Source: Ottelia alismoides
Taxonomy: Eukaryota > Streptophyta > Magnoliopsida > Alismatales > Hydrocharitaceae
Direction: 5' to 3'
DNA: 64,000 bases
Assembly (NCBI GenBank): GCA_037367405.1
Contig: JAZKJV010004142.1
Coordinates: 245,817-309,816 of the forward strand
Shown: piece after piece, positions 57,214-64,000 of the stretch
Layout of the letters: the number at the start of each line of letters is the position of its first letter
How positions within the stretch are numbered: the first letter of the stretch is position 1
Notes under the pieces: generated by a model
What the model saw: only the letters and a program-made list of their open reading frames with translations
Database searches by the model: none
Told to the model about the DNA's origin: nothing
Translations under genes and position numbers: made by a program

Positions 57214-59268
57214 ATGTCATTACTTAATCCAATTTGGTTATTCTTGTTGCCGTTTGTGCTGCTGCCGGTGGTGATTCACCTCTGGAATCAAAGCCGTCAC
57301 AAGGTGGTAGACTGGGGAGCTATGCGGTTTTTGATTGCCGCACAGCAAATACGTGGCGGTAGGCAGAGACTGCGCCACTGGCTGATTATGCTCGCACGGA
57401 TGCTCGCGGTGGCTGGCTTGATTTTCTTACTTGCACGCCCACTCTCTACAGGTCTTTTCGGATCCATCGCTGGCGGTCAGGCTCAAACGGTTTTGATTGT
57501 GCTCGACCGTTCGGCCAGCATGCAACAACAAGCGACGCTAGGCGGCATGTCTAAATTGGAGTCAGGTTTACAGACCATTGCCTCGACTCTGGAAACTGCG
57601 GGTAAGAACTCCAAACTCTATTTGGTAGATGCTGCATCGAGCGAACTAGGAAGCCGCCCAACCACACTCAGCCAAGTGGTTGAAGTTCAGAAACCGGCTG
57701 ACCTACTCGAGCTTGCTGCCTCTTCCGCCACTGACGCGCAATCAAATATGCCATTGATGTTGGAGACGGTACTTAACTTCGTGAAGAACAATCAAACGGG
57801 GCGAACCGATGTGTGGATCTGCTCTGACGGATCGGACAACGATTGGCAAGCCAGTAGCAGCCAGTGGCCAGCACTGGAAAAGCAGTTCGCACAGTTGAAA
57901 GGGGTCCGCTTGCAATACCTGCACTTACCCGAGCCCTGCCCAGACAATCTCTCTGTCAGAGTTCAGCGCTGTGAAATGCGCGGATCGGCTGAATCACCTG
58001 AACTGGCCATCGATCTGTCCGTGCAAAGCAGCATCAAGGACAGTCGCACTCAAGAGGTTCCGCTGACCATCATGATTGGCAGTGCTCGCCACACGCTGCA
58101 CGTTCCCTTGCAAGGTGGTCAAGCCGAGTTGACCGATCATCGAATCCCACTGGCTGAAAAGACCGACAAGGGTTGGGGCTATGTCGAACTGCCCAACGAT
58201 TGCCAACCCGCCGACAATCGTTACTACTTCACCTTTGCTCCGGTCAGCGCCATGCAAACGCTGATCGTGGCCGAGCAGTCAGCGGTAGTTCGGCCCATCG
58301 AACTAACGGCTAAGGTACCTATGCAAGAGAATAGTCAGGCCAACGTTACGGTAGTCGGCCCTGAGCAAGTCGCAGCACTCGACTTGTCCTCATTCCACTT
58401 GATGGTTTGGCAAGCAGAGTTGCCAACTGCCTCCTTGGCTCAAAAAGTGGAAGCCTATGTACAGTCTCGCGGTACACTGATCCTGTTGCCGCCTTCGGCA
58501 CCAAATGATTCGCAGTTCATGGGTTTGAGCTGGGGGCAGTGGCAGACATGGGACGAAGGTCAGCGGGTAGCCAATTGGGAAAGTGAACGCGATCTGTTGC
58601 GACGCTCGATCGATGGTACCAACCTACCGTTGGATCAACTGTCCATCTATCAATCCTGTCGTTTGAATGGCGCTCATCAGGTACTGGCTGTACTTGGCAA
58701 TGGTCAACCCTTGATCACCAAGAACACAGCGGTTGGCGGCGGGGTCGTGGCGCTAACGACTTGGCCTTTGGGCACCCATTCGACGCTCGATAAAAATGTG
58801 ATTAGCCTCTACGTCATGGTGCAGCGTTCGTTGGAGCAAGCTTTTCAGAGGAGCGCTGGCAACCATTCGATCGCTGCGGGGGAAGAGGGCTCGCAAGCCG
58901 CTGCTGACATGACAGTCCTCGCTTCCAACGCTCGCTCTGCGGATGCCCCACCGCTGCCATCATCGGCTCGGCCTCAAATGTCTGGGGCTTATCAAGACGA
59001 TCACTCACTGCTGGCTATCAATCGTCCGCTGGATGAAGATCAAGCCGTGACACTATCCGCAGACAATATCAAGCAACTCTTCGGTCAACTCGATTTTCAC
59101 CTAATCGACGGTCGTGGTGCAGAAACCAATTCCTTAGCCAACGAAGTTTGGAAGAGCTTGGCAGTTGTCATGGCATTGGCTTTGTTAGTCGAAGCCATTC
59201 TGACGCTGCCACCCAAGCGATCTCCAAAACCGATTTCGCTTGCTAACAAAGTGAGGGTCGCAGCATGA
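57214..59268 (+). CDS. BatA-like membrane protein with vWA domain
   Basis: 684 residues. The N-terminal aerotolerance-type membrane domain reads NPIWLFLLPFVLLPVVIHLW with a second helix (LIMLARMLAVAGLIFLLA). A vWA domain starts at about residue 90 with VLIVLDRSASMQQ (DxSxS MIDAS). A long beta-rich part follows, and a C-terminal helix (VVMALALLVEAILTL) anchors the end. This is the usual third member of the planctomycete MoxR cluster. Its stop overlaps the start of the next gene by four bases. The function of the complex is not known in detail; maintenance of the cell envelope is often proposed. Confidence 0.9.
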   Translation: MSLLNPIWLFLLPFVLLPVVIHLWNQSRHKVVDWGAMRFLIAAQQIRGGRQRLRHWLIMLARMLAVAGLIFLLARPLSTGLFGSIAGGQAQTVLIVLDRSASMQQQATLGGMSKLESGLQTIASTLETAGKNSKLYLVDAASSELGSRPTTLSQVVEVQKPADLLELAASSATDAQSNMPLMLETVLNFVKNNQTGRTDVWICSDGSDNDWQASSSQWPALEKQFAQLKGVRLQYLHLPEPCPDNLSVRVQRCEMRGSAESPELAIDLSVQSSIKDSRTQEVPLTIMIGSARHTLHVPLQGGQAELTDHRIPLAEKTDKGWGYVELPNDCQPADNRYYFTFAPVSAMQTLIVAEQSAVVRPIELTAKVPMQENSQANVTVVGPEQVAALDLSSFHLMVWQAELPTASLAQKVEAYVQSRGTLILLPPSAPNDSQFMGLSWGQWQTWDEGQRVANWESERDLLRRSIDGTNLPLDQLSIYQSCRLNGAHQVLAVLGNGQPLITKNTAVGGGVVALTTWPLGTHSTLDKNVISLYVMVQRSLEQAFQRSAGNHSIAAGEEGSQAAADMTVLASNARSADAPPLPSSARPQMSGAYQDDHSLLAINRPLDEDQAVTLSADNIKQLFGQLDFHLIDGRGAETNSLANEVWKSLAVVMALALLVEAILTLPPKRSPKPISLANKVRVAA

Positions 59269-61472
59269 TGATCCTGGCCAGCCTCTCTTTCGAAACTTCC
59301 GCTGTAGCCCTGTCGTTTAGCTTACTGGTATTGCTCACCGTCGCCTGGCTTGCGTTTACGGCCATGCATCGGAGCTTTTATCGTCGGCCGATCGTTATTC
59401 TTGAGTCCATGCGTGTCGGCATCGTTTTGCTAGTTCTACTTGTGTTGAATCAGCCCGAGCAGTTGCGGCAATTCATCCCTGAGGACAAGCCGACCATCGC
59501 CGTGTTGTGGGATGATTCAGGGAGCATGCAAACTAAAGATATAGCGGTCGATGGTGCCGACACGCCGGTCAGCCGCCGCGAGGCCATCGCCGAACTAACT
59601 CGCAGCGATAAGTGGCAAAAGTATGACGATAAGTTCAATGTCGTTGTTGAACCGTTCTCCTCGACAGCTGCCTCGCAAGCATCAAGCGGTACGGATATTT
59701 CAGGAGCTTTGGAAGAGGCCTCCAACAAGCACAGCAACCTGCTAGCCACGGTGCTGATCAGTGATGGGGCCTGGAATCGTGGCAAGCCTCCATCGGATGT
59801 TGCGGCCGATTTTCGCATGAAGAAGAGTCCCATCTTCACGGTGTGTGCCGGCAGTGCAGTGGCCTTGCCCGATCTGGAAGTCTCCTCGCTCGACGCACCA
59901 ACGTTTGCAGTTATCGGCAAACCAACCCGCATCCCTTATACCATCCGCAGTACTCTGAAACGTGCCATCACTCTGCAAGCTGTTCTCTCCAGCGATGACG
60001 GCCAAGAGTCAACCAACGAGATCGAACTACCCGCCAGCGGCGTGTTCAACGATGCGTTGCTCTGGAAGCCCAAGAATGTTGGGAATTTCACTTTGACCCT
60101 CAGGATTCCGACAGTCGAAGGCGAAGTGTCCGAGGCCAATAACATCATGACTGCGTCGATATCCGTCCGACAAGAGTCGCTGCGAGTGTTGGTGGTCGAT
60201 ACCTATCCACGCTGGGAGTATCGCTTCTTGCGCAACGCCTTGATGCGAGATCCTGGCGTCGACGTGTCATGCGTCTTAACCCACCCCAAGCTGTCTCAGC
60301 GCAGCGAAGGCAAGGACTATCTGGCGCATATCCCCGACTCGATCGAAGAACTCGCGAAGTTCGATGTGATTTTCTTAGGAGATATCGGTCAAGAACAAGG
60401 TCAATTGACGATCGATGACTGCGAGCGAATCAAGACAGTGGTGCGCAATCATGCAGTGGGGCTGGTCTTTATGCCGGGCATTCACGGCAATCATCTCACG
60501 CTGGTCGATACCGAACTATCGGACCTTCTGCCAGTCACGTTTGATCCGACGCAGAAGATGGGAATTGGCAGCGTCACATCCGCTCAATTGCAACTGACCG
60601 AAGCAGGCAGTGCCAGTCTATTGACCAAACTGGCTGACTCGCCTGATGCCAATCGTGGCCTGTGGCGCAACCTGCCTGGGTTCCAATGGTATGCAGCCGT
60701 GGAGCGTGCCAAGACCGGGTCTCAAGTTCTGGCTGTGCATGCCACCGAATCCAATCGCTTCGGCCGTATTCCGCTACTGGTCACCAAGACCGCTGGAGTC
60801 GGCAAAGTGCTGTACATGGGCAGCGATGGTGCGTGGCGTTGGAGGGAAGGCGTTGAAGACAAATACCACTATCGCTTCTGGGGACAAGTGGTTCGCTGGA
60901 TGGCTTACCAACGCAAGATGGCTGGTGGTCAATCGATGCGACTGTTCTATGCACCAGACCGTCCCAAAACTGATAGCACACTGACGCTGAATGCAAACGT
61001 GATGGGTGCCGATGGAGAACCATTGCACATGGGCAATGTCCAAGTGCAAATGATTTCACCCTCTGGCAAATCGCAAGTCATCAAATTGCTACCTGCTCAA
61101 GCTGAAGATAGTTGGGGCTTGTACGCAGGTCAGTTTACTCCCAGCGAAGCTGGAAAATATCAAGCCAAACTTTCGGCGCAAGAGAGTAGTGAAACCATCG
61201 AAACCACGATCGAAGTTCAAGGTGCTGAACTGGAACGCATTGGCAAACCAGCTAATCGCGAAGCATTGTCCGAGATCGCTACGATCAGTCGCGGCCAAGC
61301 ATTCGTGTTAGGTGAGGACAATGCTTCACTATTCGAAAAGATCAGCAACTTGACCGAGCCCGCCCCGCAAATCAAACGAACTCAGTTGTGGGCTCATCCC
61401 GCCACAGCAGCCGTGTTTCTGTTGTTGGTCACTGTGTTTTGGGTCGGTCGCAAACTGGCAGGAGTCGTGTAA
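59265..61472 (+). CDS. Membrane vWA-type protein with GATase-like domain
   Basis: 735 residues. Two N-terminal helices (SLLVLLTVAWLAFTAMH, ESMRVGIVLLVLLVLN) lead to a vWA-like domain with WDDSGSMQTKD. The middle is beta-rich. A glutamine-amidotransferase-like fold begins near VLVVDTYPRWEYRFLRNALM, and a C-terminal helix (AAVFLLLVTVFWVGR) ends the protein. It overlaps the BatA-like gene by four bases and ends directly before the next start, so the operon is coupled throughout. It has no enzyme motif of its own that can be named. Confidence 0.85.
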   Translation: MMILASLSFETSAVALSFSLLVLLTVAWLAFTAMHRSFYRRPIVILESMRVGIVLLVLLVLNQPEQLRQFIPEDKPTIAVLWDDSGSMQTKDIAVDGADTPVSRREAIAELTRSDKWQKYDDKFNVVVEPFSSTAASQASSGTDISGALEEASNKHSNLLATVLISDGAWNRGKPPSDVAADFRMKKSPIFTVCAGSAVALPDLEVSSLDAPTFAVIGKPTRIPYTIRSTLKRAITLQAVLSSDDGQESTNEIELPASGVFNDALLWKPKNVGNFTLTLRIPTVEGEVSEANNIMTASISVRQESLRVLVVDTYPRWEYRFLRNALMRDPGVDVSCVLTHPKLSQRSEGKDYLAHIPDSIEELAKFDVIFLGDIGQEQGQLTIDDCERIKTVVRNHAVGLVFMPGIHGNHLTLVDTELSDLLPVTFDPTQKMGIGSVTSAQLQLTEAGSASLLTKLADSPDANRGLWRNLPGFQWYAAVERAKTGSQVLAVHATESNRFGRIPLLVTKTAGVGKVLYMGSDGAWRWREGVEDKYHYRFWGQVVRWMAYQRKMAGGQSMRLFYAPDRPKTDSTLTLNANVMGADGEPLHMGNVQVQMISPSGKSQVIKLLPAQAEDSWGLYAGQFTPSEAGKYQAKLSAQESSETIETTIEVQGAELERIGKPANREALSEIATISRGQAFVLGEDNASLFEKISNLTEPAPQIKRTQLWAHPATAAVFLLLVTVFWVGRKLAGVV

Positions 61473-64000
61473 ATGCAACCAACCAATAGCGATTCAGTGG
61501 ACCGCAACGATCGCGCGCGACAGCCTGCTCGCGAAGTACCTCCCAGTGTGGTTCGTGTACTCAGCGAGTATCGCTCGCGTGTACGTTCGATCAGGATCAT
61601 CGAAGCCGTCTGCGCCGTGACATTGGCATTGTGTCTATCGTACGTGTGCCTGTTTGCGCTGGATCGCGTTTCCGATACTTCACGCTGGCTAAGAACAACA
61701 CTGTGGGGTGTAGCCTTTGGAATTTTGTTCACTTGGTTGCCATGGATCGCTTATCGCTGGGTATGGCAGAGCCGCCGACTTGAGCAAGTCGCTCGCATTC
61801 TAAAGTCACAATTGCCACGTGTTGGCGATCATTTGTTGGGTATCGTCGAACTAGCTCAAGCAAAAAACGATGCAGGTCAGAGCGAAACTCTGGTGCGGGC
61901 AGCGCTAGCCCAGGCCGACCGAGAGATGGCCAAGAAGAGTTTTGTGGCGAATGTGCCTCGTCCAAGACATCGGGTTTGGGGATTGGCGGCCGGAAGTGTG
62001 TTGCTGTTGGTCCTGGTTCAGTTAGCGATTTTTCCTGAAGCGAGCTTGAACGCCTTTCGCCGCTGGTTGTCCCCTTGGTCGCTTATCGAACGTTTTACTT
62101 TCGCAAGAATTGAATCCCTACCAGTTGAGTTGGTTGTGCCCAGTTCGGAGGAATTCAAACTGCCTGTCACCTTGGCTTCGAATTCGAAGTGGTCGCCTGA
62201 ACAAGGCACGCTGCGTGTTGCCAACCAACTGGTTAAGGCCGAAGCTCAAGATCGAAAATTTGACTTTCGCATTCCGCCCCGCAAGGAAGCTGCAACGGCG
62301 ACGGTGAAGGTTGGTGATGCCATCGGTCGATTGAAAATCCAGCCCGAACCGCGACCAGAGCTCGGTGGTTTTACAGCGCATGTGAAGTTGCCAGACTATT
62401 TGCAACGCAACGAATTGGCAACGCAACCTGTTCGCGGTGGCGCAATTAGTATCGTCAAAGGCAGCCAAGTTCAAATTAGCGCAACGGGTAGTCGCGAGCT
62501 AACCAAAGCTCAAGTGAACGACCAGCCCATGCAAGTGGAAGGAGATCGCGTTACGTCATCTCTGATCGATAGTACGGAATCGAAGACACTGAAGCTTACA
62601 TGGATCGACCACTGGGGATTGTCGCCCGCAGTCCCTTTAAAACTGCAGATGAACGTCATACCCGATGCTCCACCTAGCGTATCGGTTCGAGAACTCGGCA
62701 AGCAAACAGTCTTGATGGAGTTGGCCGTACTAACATTTAAGGTCGATGCTAGCGATGACTTCGGCGTGCGTCGCATCGGCTTGCAGTGGAAACCATATGT
62801 GGAAACGGGTGTAACCTCGACTACTGCGGCTGATATCACATCGAAGGAAGATCAAGGTCAATCGCTGGAAGGCGAGCGGGTTGTTTATGCTGGTGGGCCA
62901 GATAAATCGAGTCTCGCGGGACTCAGCGCCACGTTGAATCCAAGCCGCGATCAGATCCAGCCGCAATCGATCGAGCTACGTGTATTCGCCGAAGATTACT
63001 TGCCCGATCGACCTCGACAATACTCTCCTCCCGTCATCGTACACATTCTCTCGGAAGCTGATCATGCCACGTGGTTGATGCGACGCATTGATGCTTGGAT
63101 ACGTCAGTGTTTTGAAAACTACGACCGTGAACAACAACTTTTTCATATCAACCAGGAATTGAGTACGCAGCCCAAGGAAGAACGTGGATCGCTTAAATCG
63201 CTTCGCAACTTGGAACGCCAAGGCACGGCGGAGCAGGCTCAAGCTAAGCGATTGCAAAGTTTGAACGAACTTGCGAAGCATGTCGTCAATGACTGTGTCC
63301 AGAACAGCAAAATCAATCCTCAGCATTTGGATCAACTGACGGGATTAATCACCGAGCTAGTAGTGATCGCTGAACAGAAGATGCCAGGTACCGCGCGGCA
63401 TTTAGAGGAAGCTGCGAAGAATGCAAGTAAAGCTGACGCCTCATTGCCCAAAGCCCTCGAAGCGCAGGAAGAACTGCTGGCAGATTACCAATCGATCCTT
63501 GAGCGATTGCGTGCATTGATGAGCCGAATTGAAGAGACGTCGTTCGCAGTTCGTTTGCAAGCTCTCTGCCAGCAAGAGCTGAAACTGGCTAATGAGGTGC
63601 GAATGGTCAGCTCGGCAGATTTCGGCAAGCCCCCTGCTGTCGTTAGGGAGAATCTTGTTCGCAGGCTTGGACTCTTGGCAGATAAGCACAATGGCATGAC
63701 CAAGCTGTTGCAAACCATCATGGAGGATATGGAAGGCAGCCTGGAACGAAGACCCAATGAACAGGTGCAAGAGGTCTTGGATGATATGTCCGATGAAGAT
63801 GTACACGCGAAATGCGATTTCGTTGCCGAGCAATTGAAGATCAACGATTCGGGTGTGGCCACTGCTCAGTGCGAGTTTCTGGCGGATAGCTTTCATCGTT
63901 GGGCCGAGCAGTTGATGCGTTCGAAGTCGCCGCCGCCCAGTGATAAAAAGAAGGTCGCCTTGCCTCCCGAGCTAGTCGTCGAGCTGATGCGCATTCTCAA
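61473..64000 (+). CDS. DUF4175-like membrane protein (partial, runs off the window)
   Basis: At least 842 residues from the ATG at 61473, immediately after the TAA of the vWA gene; the frame is open to the window end. Two N-terminal helix regions (AVTLALCLSYVCLFAL, WGVAFGILFTWLPWIAYRW) and a third (AAGSVLLLVLVQLAIF) are followed by an extended part with PPSVSVRELG and a long helical, coiled-coil-rich region (about 560-780). The layout matches the large DUF4175-type proteins that end MoxR clusters in planctomycetes. Function is not known. The C-terminus lies outside. Confidence 0.8.
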   Translation, partial: MQPTNSDSVDRNDRARQPAREVPPSVVRVLSEYRSRVRSIRIIEAVCAVTLALCLSYVCLFALDRVSDTSRWLRTTLWGVAFGILFTWLPWIAYRWVWQSRRLEQVARILKSQLPRVGDHLLGIVELAQAKNDAGQSETLVRAALAQADREMAKKSFVANVPRPRHRVWGLAAGSVLLLVLVQLAIFPEASLNAFRRWLSPWSLIERFTFARIESLPVELVVPSSEEFKLPVTLASNSKWSPEQGTLRVANQLVKAEAQDRKFDFRIPPRKEAATATVKVGDAIGRLKIQPEPRPELGGFTAHVKLPDYLQRNELATQPVRGGAISIVKGSQVQISATGSRELTKAQVNDQPMQVEGDRVTSSLIDSTESKTLKLTWIDHWGLSPAVPLKLQMNVIPDAPPSVSVRELGKQTVLMELAVLTFKVDASDDFGVRRIGLQWKPYVETGVTSTTAADITSKEDQGQSLEGERVVYAGGPDKSSLAGLSATLNPSRDQIQPQSIELRVFAEDYLPDRPRQYSPPVIVHILSEADHATWLMRRIDAWIRQCFENYDREQQLFHINQELSTQPKEERGSLKSLRNLERQGTAEQAQAKRLQSLNELAKHVVNDCVQNSKINPQHLDQLTGLITELVVIAEQKMPGTARHLEEAAKNASKADASLPKALEAQEELLADYQSILERLRALMSRIEETSFAVRLQALCQQELKLANEVRMVSSADFGKPPAVVRENLVRRLGLLADKHNGMTKLLQTIMEDMEGSLERRPNEQVQEVLDDMSDEDVHAKCDFVAEQLKINDSGVATAQCEFLADSFHRWAEQLMRSKSPPPSDKKKVALPPELVVELMRIL

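Noticed and set aside
1..64000. tRNA or rRNA genes
   Set aside because: No cloverleaf-like or rRNA-like sequence was noticed in any gap while reading; a covariance-model scan was not possible.

Overview
The window is a chromosomal piece of a planctomycete, most likely a member of the Pirellulales. This rests on several family signatures: a DUF1549/DUF1553 protein with PPC and Big_2-like modules beside a cytochrome/WD40 protein, two DUF1559 pseudopilin-like genes, ECF sigma factors coupled to membrane Ser/Thr kinases, two proteins with the planctomycete N-terminal motif of the LExR type, and a MoxR/DUF58/BatA-like/vWA cluster. Most genes lack a strong Shine-Dalgarno site. Species cannot be fixed from the sequence.

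Layout. 1-6386: end of an unknown gene, then a giant secreted DUF1549/DUF1553 protein and a cytochrome-WD40 protein. 6405-13763: housekeeping genes (ABC-F ATPase, polX, hemL, leuA). leuA has a promoter, a leucine-rich leader peptide and a terminator with a competing antiterminator, that is, a ribosome-mediated attenuator. 13764-16970: a decayed GntR/ABC locus with a hairpin element, a porin gene, and a repeat-filled gap. 16971-23101: a LuxR-type response regulator and a PAS histidine kinase broken by a frameshift, divergent from a P-type cation ATPase followed by BON and CBS domain genes. 23626-28271: a sigma factor, a kinase and an LExR-motif protein in one operon.

28600-44115 is the most remarkable part. 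It holds a TetR regulator, a 2764-residue iterative type I polyketide synthase with enediyne/polyene-type order (KS-AT-ACP-KR-DH-PPTase) fused to two C-terminal hot-dog thioesterase-like domains, a flavin-dependent halogenase-like enzyme, a CPA2 cation/proton antiporter, a CrtI/CrtISO-like oxidoreductase and a membrane desaturase. Together they look like a pathway for a polyene-type lipid or pigment. The product is inferred, not shown.

44116-64000: a second sigma/kinase pair, a small transposon-like element, a TlpA-like thioredoxin, a protein with seven 186-bp tandem repeats, two paralogous DUF1559 genes flanking a sigma factor closely related to the one at 23626, a small lipoprotein, and a MoxR/DUF58/BatA-like/vWA/DUF4175-like operon running off the end. 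Dispersed repeats (94 bp, 119 bp, TIR elements, REP-like palindromes) fill many intergenic gaps. No tRNA, rRNA or CRISPR array was seen.
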